Part shown: positions 21,785-31,226 of the stretch, piece after piece | Layout: each line of letters opens with the position of its first letter | How positions within the stretch are numbered: the first letter of the stretch is position 1 | From: Paenibacillus_AM sp052180255 | GTDB lineage: Bacteria > Bacillota > Bacilli > Paenibacillales > NBRC-103111 | Length of the DNA stretch: 64,000 bases | Reading direction: 5' to 3' | Assembly (NCBI RefSeq): GCF_052180255.1 | Contig: NZ_CP197466.1 | Coordinates: 3,906,001-3,970,000, forward strand | Made by a program: the position numbers and the translations under genes | Notes under the pieces: generated by a model | Told to the model about the DNA's origin: nothing | Seen by the model: the letters and a program-made list of their open reading frames with translations, nothing else | Databases searched by the model: none

Positions 21785-23581
21785 TTACTCGTCTTTGATC
21801 GTAACGAGATCCTCACCAAAAAGCTTAAGTGCTTCGTTCACATGGTCCATCTTACCCCCGCTAGCACCTGGCTCATCCTGCGGTTCGAGTTTCAACTCCT
21901 CGACCGGGGGAGCTGCTGAAGATTTCGCATCTGCCCAATCTTTAGCCATTGCGGTTACAAGACTTACCTTCTCGCCAAGGATTTCGCTCATCGCCTGTTC
22001 GATCAGCAACTTATTGTCCGGCTTCTCCGTCGTATCCCGATGCATGACACTTCGAAATGTAACGAGCAGCGCATCTCCATGATACGCTACTGGTTCGCCG
22101 TCTACAAGCCATGCATGAACGGTAATTTTGCGCTCTTTGACAACACTCAAAATTTGACTCCATTTGGAGGCTGCCATGCGTAAAGCGGCGTCATCTCCGC
22201 CGCTGACGAACCGGTCGAGCTGCGCTCTCGACCGGGCACTTGCTGCCGCCCCGCCCGATGAGGATGGGGCGCGTCGCCCTGGCGCCCGTGCTCCTTGGGC
22301 GCCTGTGGTGGTGCCGGCGCTAAGCGCGGCGCCACCGTTTTGGAGCAGCTGGGTGAGCTGCTCCTCCATGCGCTGGACGCGTTGCGCCAGCGCACCCGCA
22401 TCTTCGCCGCTACCAGCGGGTGAGGATGCGGGCCTTGACCCGCGGGGCACAGCGGCGGGTGAGGTTTGTGCCGCTGAGGCTGTGCCAGCAGCAGGCTCTT
22501 CTGCAGCACACATCCGCAATACAGCAATCTCTAGCAGTGTCTGCGGTTGGACTGAATATTTCATTTCACTGTGATAATGATTCAATGTTTCAACCATGCG
22601 CATTAAATGATCGGGCTCAAAATGATGTGCGATGCCACGTAAACGTTCACCATCAAAAACCCGTTCCGTTAATGTGGATGAATCTGGAATCATCCGCAGC
22701 AACAATAAATCTCGAATAAAATGCATTAAGCCTTCTGTGCATTTATCTGCACTTTTACCCGCTTGCATAAACCCGTCAATCAACTGCAAGGCTTCGCCAA
22801 TATTTTGTGTTCGCACAGCATCCAGTACTCGCTCAAATCCTTCGGTTGGTAAGCCGCCTGTCATCGATAGGACATCATCTAATGTGATACAGCCTAGGCT
22901 AAATGAAGAAGCTTGGTCAAGCAAACTAAGTGCATCACGCATTCCACCATCGGAAAGTCTCGCAATATAATGCAGCGCATCCTCTTCAACTTCGAGTTGC
23001 TCCTGTTCACATACGTATCGCAAGCGTCCGATCTGTTCCGTCAAAGCGACTCTACGAAAATCGAATCGCTGACAACGCGATAAAATCGTCGCTGGTATAC
23101 GATGTGGCTCAGTTGTGGCTAATATAAATATCACATGGGCAGGAGGTTCCTCTAATGTCTTAAGAAGCGCATTAAACGCTTCTGTTGTAAGCATGTGAAC
23201 TTCATCGATGATATAGACTTTATATCGAACCTCGGTTGGTGCATATTTCACCTTGTCACGAAGATCTCGAATCTCATCTACACCACGATTAGAAGCCGCA
23301 TCGATCTCAACAACATCGATAAGCGCCCCTTCTGTCATTCGCCGACATGCCGAGCATTCATTGCACGGCTCTTCAGCTGGACCATTTTCACAATTGAGTG
23401 CTTTAGCCAAAATCTTGGCTGTACTCGTCTTACCCGTACCACGTGGACCGCTAAATAAGTACGCGTGTGTGAATCGGTTATCACGAAGCGAATTTTGCAG
23501 TGTTTGGGTAATATGCTTTTGTCCGACCACCTCGGCAAATGTTTGCGAACGCCATGTTCGGTATAAAGCGATATGAGTCAT
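21785..23581 (-). CDS. dnaX: DNA polymerase III subunits gamma/tau
   Basis: 598 residues. Walker A GPRGTGKTSTAK near residue 45, four-cysteine zinc module CNECSACRR, Walker B YIIDEVHML, sensor 1 ATTEPHRIPATILSRCQRF. Residues about 365-460 form an Ala/Gly/Pro/Ser-rich linker encoded by GC-rich DNA unlike the rest of the gene, followed by the tau C-terminal domain that contacts the polymerase. No obvious slippery heptamer was noted. It is the head of dnaX-yaaK-recR. Confidence 0.96.
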   Translation of the reverse strand: MTHIALYRTWRSQTFAEVVGQKHITQTLQNSLRDNRFTHAYLFSGPRGTGKTSTAKILAKALNCENGPAEEPCNECSACRRMTEGALIDVVEIDAASNRGVDEIRDLRDKVKYAPTEVRYKVYIIDEVHMLTTEAFNALLKTLEEPPAHVIFILATTEPHRIPATILSRCQRFDFRRVALTEQIGRLRYVCEQEQLEVEEDALHYIARLSDGGMRDALSLLDQASSFSLGCITLDDVLSMTGGLPTEGFERVLDAVRTQNIGEALQLIDGFMQAGKSADKCTEGLMHFIRDLLLLRMIPDSSTLTERVFDGERLRGIAHHFEPDHLMRMVETLNHYHSEMKYSVQPQTLLEIAVLRMCAAEEPAAGTASAAQTSPAAVPRGSRPASSPAGSGEDAGALAQRVQRMEEQLTQLLQNGGAALSAGTTTGAQGARAPGRRAPSSSGGAAASARSRAQLDRFVSGGDDAALRMAASKWSQILSVVKERKITVHAWLVDGEPVAYHGDALLVTFRSVMHRDTTEKPDNKLLIEQAMSEILGEKVSLVTAMAKDWADAKSSAAPPVEELKLEPQDEPGASGGKMDHVNEALKLFGEDLVTIKDE

Positions 23582-23647
23582 AGTGTCCCTCGCAATTCAT
23601 TGTCAATGTGTTCATTATACTATATCACTGGCTTGGAATAAACCGCG

Positions 23648-25084
23648 TCATGGGTAGGGGATGCAAATGGTAAAGGTCGTTCCAAAGCCTTTGGATGACA
23701 CCCTAATCTGTCCGCCTAAATCATGAATAATACGCTGGCAGACAGATAGTCCAAGCCCTGTCCCCTCTTCTTTAGTTGTGAAAAAGGGGTCAAATATCTT
23801 ATCTATAACATATAACGGAATCCCTGGCCCTGTGTCGTGAATTTCCACACGTACGCTGCGTTCCTGCACGTCCACACGTTCTGTAATACTTAAAGCCCCT
23901 CCATCTACCATCGCTTCAATCCCATTTTTACATATGTTAAGAAACACTTGTTTGAGCATTTCCTGATCCGCGATGACATCTGGCAAATGATTCTCTGTCT
24001 CATAGGACAATTGCACATTATGAAGTAATGCCTCACTTTGAATAATCGGCATCAGCCCACGAAGCACACCTGTAATGTTGGTTTTTTGGAACTTGGCGTT
24101 TTTAGGTTTGGATAATTTCAAAAACTCATTCACCAGTTCATTCACACGGTTAATTTCATCTAACATAATTTCGACATATTCTTGTTCTCTACTCAAACCC
24201 AATTGATCAAACGATTTCCGAAATACTTGTAAAAAACCTTTTATTGAAGTGAGTGGATTTCGAATCTCATGAGCTGTCCCGGCAGCAATCTGCCCAATCA
24301 TCGCCAGTCGATCACTTCGTTCCACTTGTTGTTCCAATGACCTTAGGTTCGAGACATCTTTAAAAATGACATAGGCACCAACAATCACCCCACGTTTATC
24401 CCGCAGCACATTGGAATCCAGCAACAGTTCATAACGCTTCTGATCGTTCATCCAAGACATCGCATGATTACGAACAATAACACCGTCTAAGATCGTCGAC
24501 TGCACAAGGTGATATTCAATTGGTACAGACATGAACACTTCATTCATTGGTTTGCCGGTCACAGCTTCTTTTTCAAGTCCAAGGATTTTACAAGCCACTT
24601 CACTAATCTCGACGAGTGTGTAATCGGTATCTACGAGCAGAACGCCCAAATTCACATCCTCTAAAAATGCCCCAGAGAAGCGCTCAAATAAATTTTTGAT
24701 ATTCTCTTCTACGTCTTTTAAAAAGAGCACAAAACCCGCACGTTCCCCTTCAAGCTCAATGACTTTACATTCCTTTACGACTGTTGTTCCTGTTAGCGTC
24801 CGGATGCGCAAGTAGTAGGGAACCCCTTTGCCCCCCAGCTCTGTTGCAAGATGACCATGGTTGCACAATTCCTGTAGAGGCAATTCTAATACAACGATAT
24901 CACTGATCCGAGTCCCGGCTAATTCCGCGGATGAATACCCAGTCAACGTTTCAAAATTAGTATCGCACCTTACTATCTTATAATCCGGATCTACTTGAAT
25001 CACACCTACATCCGTAATTAAGCTCCAACACCGACTCAAATCTCCAAATGTTAGATGGCCGGGTGAATTACTAGGATTGAACAT
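23648..25084 (-). CDS. PAS-PAS sensor histidine kinase, sporulation-kinase type
   Basis: 478 residues, no membrane segment. PAS 1 at about residues 20-130 (DTNFETLTGYSSAEL), PAS 2 at about 140-255 (VNLGVLLVDTDYTLVEISEV), HisKA with H-box AAGTAHEIRNPLTSIKGFLQ near 270, then HATPase_c (KQVFLNICKNGIEAM, DTGPGIPL, GTGLGLSV). The H-box is that of soluble kinases feeding Spo0F (KinA/KinE group). No response regulator is adjacent; Spo0F is encoded 6.5 kb away. It lies between the SRP RNA gene and dnaX, where B. subtilis has none. The Spo0F link is inference. Confidence 0.88.
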   Translation of the reverse strand: MFNPSNSPGHLTFGDLSRCWSLITDVGVIQVDPDYKIVRCDTNFETLTGYSSAELAGTRISDIVVLELPLQELCNHGHLATELGGKGVPYYLRIRTLTGTTVVKECKVIELEGERAGFVLFLKDVEENIKNLFERFSGAFLEDVNLGVLLVDTDYTLVEISEVACKILGLEKEAVTGKPMNEVFMSVPIEYHLVQSTILDGVIVRNHAMSWMNDQKRYELLLDSNVLRDKRGVIVGAYVIFKDVSNLRSLEQQVERSDRLAMIGQIAAGTAHEIRNPLTSIKGFLQVFRKSFDQLGLSREQEYVEIMLDEINRVNELVNEFLKLSKPKNAKFQKTNITGVLRGLMPIIQSEALLHNVQLSYETENHLPDVIADQEMLKQVFLNICKNGIEAMVDGGALSITERVDVQERSVRVEIHDTGPGIPLYVIDKIFDPFFTTKEEGTGLGLSVCQRIIHDLGGQIRVSSKGFGTTFTICIPYP

Positions 25085-25180
25085 CAGATCACCTCATTCT
25101 TTAAAAAGGGCCGATTGGTTATATTAAAATATAAAGTTCGTTCTAAAGCGCCTTATTCCTTCCTTACATTACCAATTACA

Positions 25181-25234
25181 CAAAAAAACGTCCATTCCAA
25201 ACCTAAGATAATCTTAGCTCTCGAATAGACGTTT
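25181..25234 (-). terminator. Terminator of the SRP RNA
   Basis: Minus strand AACGTCTATTC pairs with GAATGGACGTT across an inner hairpin (CTAAGATTATCTTAG), followed by TTTTTTG. Confidence 0.75.
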
Positions 25235-25252
25235 ATTCTTATAAATTTATAA

Positions 25253-25519
25253 ACCGTGCACCTATTATTGAATATGCGACCGAAGCGTTCCCTTACAGTT
25301 AGCTCAAACCAGGCTGCCCTCCGGCACATGAAACGTCCTGCTTACGGCTGCTTCCTTCCAGACCTGACCGGATTCACAGGGTTCCATTGCGGAGGACCCG
25401 ACTCTCAACACCACTTATAAAGGACAGACCAACCATCGACATAGCCTCTAATAGGAATTCAACCCCGCTACAGCGGACTGCGGGTTACAGGGCACCGCTA
25501 CCTCCCCATCTAGCACGGC
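25253..25519 (-). ncRNA. scr: Signal recognition particle RNA, large Bacillus type
   Basis: About 267 nt. The S-domain core GGTCAGGTCTGGAAGGAAGC with the opposite GCAGGACG strand is unmistakable; the Alu domain at the 5' end (GCCGTGCTAGATGGGGAGGT, GCGGTGCCCTGTAACC) marks the long Gram-positive form. The 5' CCGTGC pairs with 3' GTGCACGG. It lies upstream of dnaX as in Bacillus, here separated by the kinase gene. Confidence 0.95.
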
Positions 25520-25608
25520 AAAAATAAGTATAGCTGATTGTCCACCAAATATCAACCTTAGGAGAATTTTCCCTCTGAAGTGACCTAACTTTTCGAACAC
25601 ACTTTAAA

Positions 25609-25636
25609 AAGAAAAAACCTCCCATAAAGGAGGTTT
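25609..25636 (-). terminator. Terminator of rpmE
   Basis: Minus strand AAACCTCC-loop-GGAGGTTT followed by TTTTCTTTTT. Confidence 0.85.
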
Positions 25637-25647
25637 GATTGTAAAAA

Positions 25648-25845
25648 TTAGATGCCGTATTTCTTTTTAAATTTATCAACGCGGCCACCCACATCAATAA
25701 ACTTCTGCTTACCAGTGTAGAATGGATGACAAGCGGAACAAATTTCCACACGAAGGTTTTCCTTGATGGAACCTGTTTCAAATGCATTACCACATGCGCA
25801 AGTCACGTTAGTAACATGGTACTTCGGATGAATAGCTTCTTTCAT
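25648..25845 (-). CDS. rpmE: 50S ribosomal protein L31, zinc-containing form
   Basis: 65 residues from ATG at 25845, seven bases after GAGGTGA; upstream extension of the frame is non-coding. Four cysteines in the L31 pattern (CACGNAF, EICSACHPFYTGKQK) bind zinc, unlike the zinc-free paralog type. It follows rho as in many Firmicutes, with one gene between. Confidence 0.95.
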   Translation of the reverse strand: MKEAIHPKYHVTNVTCACGNAFETGSIKENLRVEICSACHPFYTGKQKFIDVGGRVDKFKKKYGI

Positions 25846-25940
25846 TACGTTCACCTCTTTCCGCCCTGGCGTCTTTCTGCGACCCAGAGATAATGGAATT
25901 AACTTCGAAATTATATCATAGTTTTTTTGGCATAACAAGC

Positions 25941-27200
25941 TTATTTGCCGCTTACTTTCTGGAAGAAATCCGGTGTGTGTGTATAAGAACCAATGACCAC
26001 ATCCGGCAATTCTTGCTCAAAAATCTCCATCATTTGCTTCATACCGAGCATCTCTCCGCGTGCTTTCGGAATTAAATTCAGATAACTCTCCGGATCAATG
26101 TTCAAGTTACGCATTTGAATGAGCTTCAGTCCTGAACGACGAACAAATTCGATCATCGCTTCTACTTCTTCCTCACGGTCGGTCACACCTGGGAATACTA
26201 GATAGTTAATGGAAGTAATGACCCCTTGATCTGTTGCATAACGAATCGACTTTTCTACATTTTTAAGTGTATAAGCCCGAGGTTTGTAATACGCATTATA
26301 GTGATCATCTAGTGCTGAGATCGTACTAACACGCATTAAATTAAGACCTGCATCTACTATTCCACGAATGTGGTCGGTTAATCCTGCATTGGTATTGATG
26401 TTAATAAATCCCTGTTGCGTATGTTGACGCACTTCTTTAATCGCCTTAATAATAAGAGGCGCTTGTGTAGAAGGTTCCCCTTCACAGCCTTGACCAAAGG
26501 AAATAATGCTTTGCGGTGTGCGAAGATGCTCAAGCATCACTTGAACGACATCTTCTTGAGAGGGTTTGAAATTCATACGTGTCTGCGGAGCAGGGAATCC
26601 ACTGTCATCCGGCTGTTCAGAAATACATCCAAAGCAACCTGCATTACAGGAATAAGATACAGGAACTGCACCTTCCCAGCGGTTTAGGAATGTATTGGAC
26701 GCCGTTAGGCATTCATATTCAAGTGCACAATTGGATAAGTGCTCGTACAATTTATTGTCTGGATACTGCTCACGAATTCGCTTCACACTTAGCTCAAGCT
26801 CATTCACATCACAGTTGCGCGGGTTCCAAGGCTCTGGATCATCCGTACAGCGAGCTGCTACATAAAACCCATCATCTTTCCACACGACAGCTGTATAACC
26901 GAAGAGTGGGAAAAGCTGTGTTTGATCTGTCTTTACATAGCTTGGCAGTAGTAAGCGGGTGAAGCCTTGCGGCAACAATGCACCAACTGCTTGTGTGCCA
27001 TCCAATCGTTCCATTTGGCCCGTTTCAGGATTCAAACCTACCGCATTGGTAAAAGGTAACGATACTAAAGTCGCACCTTCCGGCAATGGAATAAGCTCTT
27101 CATCCATAATTTCCACAATCATATCCGCACTACGTGCAAGACCTATAAAATCCGGATCGTCATAAACTTGTCCGGAGTCATCTGCATAAACCAAATTCAT
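25941..27200 (-). CDS. Radical SAM protein of unknown function
   Basis: 419 residues. The N-terminal 190 residues lack a recognisable motif; then the radical SAM cluster motif CNAGCFGC (CxxxCxxC) near residue 198, FGQGCEGEPS (GGE-like), ININTNAGLTDHIR and the TIM-barrel half. Located directly downstream of rho (12 bases) and upstream of rpmE, on the same strand. Two further cysteine-containing stretches (NCDVNEL, NCALEYECL) precede the cluster and could bind a second metal centre, which is inference. Substrate unknown. Confidence 0.82.
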   Translation of the reverse strand: MNLVYADDSGQVYDDPDFIGLARSADMIVEIMDEELIPLPEGATLVSLPFTNAVGLNPETGQMERLDGTQAVGALLPQGFTRLLLPSYVKTDQTQLFPLFGYTAVVWKDDGFYVAARCTDDPEPWNPRNCDVNELELSVKRIREQYPDNKLYEHLSNCALEYECLTASNTFLNRWEGAVPVSYSCNAGCFGCISEQPDDSGFPAPQTRMNFKPSQEDVVQVMLEHLRTPQSIISFGQGCEGEPSTQAPLIIKAIKEVRQHTQQGFININTNAGLTDHIRGIVDAGLNLMRVSTISALDDHYNAYYKPRAYTLKNVEKSIRYATDQGVITSINYLVFPGVTDREEEVEAMIEFVRRSGLKLIQMRNLNIDPESYLNLIPKARGEMLGMKQMMEIFEQELPDVVIGSYTHTPDFFQKVSGK

Positions 27201-27212
27201 AGCGTTACTCCT

Positions 27213-28562
27213 CTATGATGCCGAATTTTTGACTTTCCCTTCACGCGGCTCTCTGCCTCTTGGTGAACTTCCACTTGAAGAGGAAGAGCTACTACTCGTT
27301 TTAGGTGCATTTGTTCCTTTTGGCATCTGAATATTATCTAAGAATTCTTGATTTGTCTTCGTTTCACCAAGCTTCTTAATAAAGTTTTCCGTATATTCGT
27401 AGGAATCGTTCATTCCTTTGCGAAGCGCCCAAATTTTATCGAGCTCATCTTTACCTAACAAAATTTCTTCCCTTCTCGTACCCGAGCGACGAATATCGAT
27501 AGCAGGGAATACACGGCGCTCTGCAAGCTTGCGATCCAAATGTAATTCCAAGTTACCCGTACCTTTAAATTCTTCATAAATAACGTCATCCATACGCGAA
27601 CCTGTTTCAACTAGGGCCGTCGCCAAAATTGTAATGGAGCCACCCTCTTCAATGTTACGCGCTGCTCCAAAAAAGCGTTTTGGACGATGGAATGCCGCAG
27701 GGTCTACACCACCCGATAATGTACGACCAGATGGAGGAACTACAAGATTATAAGCCCGTGCAAGCCTTGTGATACTATCGAGTAAAATGACGACATCTTT
27801 CTTATGTTCAACGAGGCGCTGAGCCCGTTCCATAACAAGTTCTGCCACTTTAATGTGATTCTCCGGCAATTCATCAAATGTAGATGCAACAACTTCACCT
27901 TTTACCGAACGCTGCATATCCGTCACTTCTTCTGGTCGCTCATCAATTAGCAAAACGAACAATTCAATATCAGGATAATTGGTAGAAATGGAGTTCGCAA
28001 TTTCTTTAAGTAAGAGTGTTTTACCTGCTTTAGGAGGAGCAACGATCAAACCACGCTGACCAAGACCAACTGGGGCAAGCATATCCATAATACGCGTTGA
28101 AAGTGCGGAAGGGGTTGTTTCTAAAGTAACTCTTTCCTGTGGGTAAAGGGGAGTTAAGGCTGGAAAATGAAGACGTTCTGCTGCTGTCTCCGGCTTTTCA
28201 CCGTTAACGGCTTGCACATTAAGTAGTCCAAAATAACGTTCATTCTCTTTGGGTGGACGGCATTTCCCCGATACCAAGTCACCCGATCGGAGATCAAACT
28301 TCCGAATCTGTGAAGCAGAGATATAAATATCTTCAGCACTCGGTAAATAGTTAATCGGTCGGAGAAAACCGAAACCTTCCGGTAAGATGTCGAGGATTCC
28401 CTCCATGAACATAAGGCCTCCGCGTTCTGCCTGTGCTCGCAAAATCGCAAAAATTAATTCTTTCTTCTTCATTTGCCCGTAATACGGGATTTGAAATTTC
28501 TTCGCTAACGTGTATAGCTCCGTCAGCTTCAGCGCCTCTAATTCGGCTAGATGCATGTCCAC
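27213..28562 (-). CDS. rho: Transcription termination factor Rho
   Basis: 449 residues from GTG at 28562 (GGTGG nine bases upstream); TTG 28571 and ATG 28556 are alternatives. N-terminal SAP-like helices, cold-shock RNA-binding domain (EGFGFLRPINYLPSAEDIYI), P-loop APPKAGKTLLLKE, Walker B VVILLDSITRLARAYN, Q-loop SGRTLSGGVDP and R-loop. The C-terminus ends in a serine-rich tail (SSSSSSSSGSSP) not seen in B. subtilis Rho. Confidence 0.96.
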   Translation of the reverse strand: MDMHLAELEALKLTELYTLAKKFQIPYYGQMKKKELIFAILRAQAERGGLMFMEGILDILPEGFGFLRPINYLPSAEDIYISASQIRKFDLRSGDLVSGKCRPPKENERYFGLLNVQAVNGEKPETAAERLHFPALTPLYPQERVTLETTPSALSTRIMDMLAPVGLGQRGLIVAPPKAGKTLLLKEIANSISTNYPDIELFVLLIDERPEEVTDMQRSVKGEVVASTFDELPENHIKVAELVMERAQRLVEHKKDVVILLDSITRLARAYNLVVPPSGRTLSGGVDPAAFHRPKRFFGAARNIEEGGSITILATALVETGSRMDDVIYEEFKGTGNLELHLDRKLAERRVFPAIDIRRSGTRREEILLGKDELDKIWALRKGMNDSYEYTENFIKKLGETKTNQEFLDNIQMPKGTNAPKTSSSSSSSSGSSPRGREPREGKVKNSAS

Positions 28563-28669
28563 TGGATTCAACCACCAAACTATTAAATTTTCTATTCTAG
28601 ATTACTAGGAAATACTATTCATTGTTGCCGGACAAAACGAGCTTTATTCCGTTTTATCCGTACCGTTTA

Positions 28670-29935
28670 TTATTCTTTAATCGTTTCACGCCAAATTTCA
28701 GCGCCCAGTGAGGTGAGATTTTCCACTAAATTATCGTACCCGCGATCAATATATTCAACACCGGTCACTTCTGTTATCCCTCTGCCGCTTGGTACAGTTA
28801 AGCCTGCAATAACCAGTGCCGCACCAGCACGTAGATCCGTTGCATGAACTCTAGCAGGGCTTAAGGTAGCACCTTCAATAATCGCAGAACGACCTTCCAT
28901 CTTAACTTTAGCTCCCATACGCAATAGTTCTGGGATATGTTTAAAGCGGCTACCGTAAACATGATCAGTTAAAACACTGACACCACTGGATTGTGTCATG
29001 AGTGTACACATTGGAGATTGCAAATCCGTTGCAAAGCCAGGATACACAAGAGCTTTCACATCCACATGGTTATATTCGGGCTGGCCTACAATCCGAATCG
29101 ATTCATCCATCTCATAGACTTTTACACCCATTTCTTGCAGCTTAGCCGTAACAGCTTCCATATGTTTGGGAATGATCTGATCGATTGTCACATCACCACG
29201 AGTAGCAGCTGCAGCAATCATATAAGTACCTGCTTGAATGCGATCTGGTATGATCGAGTGACGACAGCCATGCATGGTGTCTACACCTTCGATGCGAATG
29301 GTCTCCGTACCCGCACCTTTGATATTCGCCCCCATCGAATTCAGCAAAGTTGCTACATCAACAATCTCCGGTTCTTTAGCTGCATTTTCAATTAAGGTCG
29401 AACCCTTGGCTCTGGAAGCAGCCAGCATGATATTAATTGTTGCACCGACACTCGCCATATCTAAGTATATTTTCGCGCCGCGAAGTTCTTTCGCCTTAAT
29501 GTGTAGCGCGCCATTTTCATTCGTAACGATTGCACCTAAGGCTTCAAAGCCCTTAATATGCAAATCAATCGGACGTGGTTCAAAGTTACACCCACCAGGA
29601 AGCCCAATAACTGCCTCTCCGAATCGTCCTAATAATGCTCCCATTAAATAATAAGAAGCTCTCAATTTCTTCACATTTCCATTCGGCATTGGAGCTGATC
29701 GCATCCCAGATGGATCAATTATCATTTCGTCAGCATGCCAAGAAATCGATGCACCCAGCTCACTCAGAATTTCACCATAAATGGCAACGTCACTTAATTG
29801 CGGCAGATTATCCAACGTGACGGTCGTCTCCGCCAAAACAGCAGCAGGAATTAACGCGATTGCGCTATTCTTCGCACCACTAATACGGACGGTTCCATGG
29901 AGTGGACGCCCCCCAGAAATCATCAATTTGTCCAT
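28670..29935 (-). CDS. murA: UDP-N-acetylglucosamine 1-carboxyvinyltransferase (MurA)
   Basis: 421 residues. SGAKNSAIALIPAAVLA at the N-terminus and the active-site cysteine in GLPGGCNFEPRPIDLHIKGF near residue 117; the fosfomycin-binding cysteine is therefore present. First committed step of peptidoglycan precursor synthesis. By position between fba and rho it corresponds to the murAB/murZ paralog of B. subtilis. Confidence 0.96.
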   Translation of the reverse strand: MDKLMISGGRPLHGTVRISGAKNSAIALIPAAVLAETTVTLDNLPQLSDVAIYGEILSELGASISWHADEMIIDPSGMRSAPMPNGNVKKLRASYYLMGALLGRFGEAVIGLPGGCNFEPRPIDLHIKGFEALGAIVTNENGALHIKAKELRGAKIYLDMASVGATINIMLAASRAKGSTLIENAAKEPEIVDVATLLNSMGANIKGAGTETIRIEGVDTMHGCRHSIIPDRIQAGTYMIAAAATRGDVTIDQIIPKHMEAVTAKLQEMGVKVYEMDESIRIVGQPEYNHVDVKALVYPGFATDLQSPMCTLMTQSSGVSVLTDHVYGSRFKHIPELLRMGAKVKMEGRSAIIEGATLSPARVHATDLRAGAALVIAGLTVPSGRGITEVTGVEYIDRGYDNLVENLTSLGAEIWRETIKE

Positions 29936-30049
29936 TAAATCTATTTCCCCCTAAAGCGCTGCATCACAAAAACAACTATTCATTTTATTCAATCTATCAA
30001 AATACCACTTTTTCAACTAGGAAAATATAGAAAACATGCCTGAATACCA

Positions 30050-30131
30050 AGAAAAACGGTTTCACCGTCTTAAAGAGAAGATTTTTACCTCACTAATAAA
30101 AGGGAAACGCATCGGAATCGATGTGTTTCCC
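30050..30131 (-). terminator. Tandem terminators downstream of fba
   Basis: Minus strand: first GGGAAAC.CATCGATTCCGATG.GTTTCCC followed by TTTTATT (30094-30131), then a short ACGGTGAAACCGT with TTTTTC (30050-30070). They isolate fba from murA. Confidence 0.8.
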
Positions 30132-30183
30132 ATATTTATCAATGACTAGACTTGCTATTCAAACAAGCAGAATCGCTAAGCGA

Positions 30184-31038
30184 TTAAGCTTGATTCTCAC
30201 TACCGAAGATCTTAATTTTGGATTTAACGACTTCAACCATTGCTTTGCGGGCTGGAGTGAGGTATTTACGAGGATCATACACTTTACCGTCAGCGTTCAA
30301 TACGTCACGGATTGCTTGTGTACATGCAACTTGGTTCTCTGTATTTACGTTGATTTTACCAACGCCAGCTGCGATTGCTTTCATAAGCATATCGTCTGGT
30401 ACGCCGGATCCACCGTGTAATACAACCGGTACTGGAATCGCTTTGGATACTTTCTCGATAATATCAAAGTGAATGTTCGGCTCACCAGCATACATACCGT
30501 GCGCAGTACCAACAGCGATTGCTAAGCAGTCAACGCCAGTTTCTTCATAGAAACGGATTGCTTCTTCTGGTTTAGCAAGACTTGCATTCTCTTCGTCAAC
30601 GGAGATATCATCTTCAACGCCGCCGATTGTTCCAAGCTCACCTTCAACGGAAACGCCCATTGCGTGTGCAGCTTTAACAACTTCTTTCGTCAAACGAATG
30701 TTATCTTCAAAGGAATGGTGGGAACCGTCAAACATAACGGAACTAAATCCTCCACGAATACATTGCATTGCAACTTCAAAAGTTGATCCATGATCCAAAT
30801 GTAAAGCAATTGGCAATCCGGATTGTGCTGCTGCAGCTTTAGCAATTGCAACTGTGTATTCCATACCCATATACTTTAGCGCGCCCTCAGATACACCGAA
30901 GATGAACGGAGAGTTCAATTCTTTCGCTGCTTCCGTAATCGCTTGCGCAAACTCCAAGTTGTTCATGTTAAACTGACCTACCGCAAATTTGTTGGCTTTT
31001 GCTTTTGGCAAAAACTCATTCATAGAAACTAATGGCAT
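30184..31038 (-). CDS. fba: Fructose-bisphosphate aldolase, class II
   Basis: 284 residues. Zinc ligands in LHLDHGSTFE, SVEGELGTIGG and AVGTAHG/VLHGGSGVPDD are present; the lysine-free metal mechanism of class II enzymes follows. Cleaves fructose 1,6-bisphosphate in glycolysis and runs in reverse in gluconeogenesis. AGGAGGAG site eight bases upstream of ATG. Flanked by murA and spo0F as in Bacillus. Confidence 0.97.
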   Translation of the reverse strand: MPLVSMNEFLPKAKANKFAVGQFNMNNLEFAQAITEAAKELNSPFIFGVSEGALKYMGMEYTVAIAKAAAAQSGLPIALHLDHGSTFEVAMQCIRGGFSSVMFDGSHHSFEDNIRLTKEVVKAAHAMGVSVEGELGTIGGVEDDISVDEENASLAKPEEAIRFYEETGVDCLAIAVGTAHGMYAGEPNIHFDIIEKVSKAIPVPVVLHGGSGVPDDMLMKAIAAGVGKINVNTENQVACTQAIRDVLNADGKVYDPRKYLTPARKAMVEVVKSKIKIFGSENQA

Positions 31039-31182
31039 GTTCTACTCCTCCTAGTTAAGTGATTGAAATTAAGATTCGTTACCCTCTTCCATCACACTGT
31101 GATATTATAACACACATGGATATAAAAGATAACCGAGCCCTTGAAAAACCAATTTTTGGATTTAATACTCCAATATTTTCTC

Positions 31183-31226
31183 ATTAAAAAAGACCCTAAT
31201 CCATTGACGGAATTAGGATCTTTTTA
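31183..31226 (-). terminator. Terminator of spo0F
   Basis: Minus strand AGATCCTAAT-loop-ATTAGGGTCT with TTTTTAATG tail, starting immediately after the spo0F stop. Confidence 0.85.

Noticed and set aside
22147..22574. Long frames on both strands in dnaX
   Set aside because: Caused by the GC-rich linker of dnaX; no start signals and dnaX continues through in its own frame.
21785..23581. Programmed frameshift in dnaX giving a short gamma form
   Set aside because: I noted no A-rich slippery heptamer with a following hairpin in the coding strand; full tau length is assumed.
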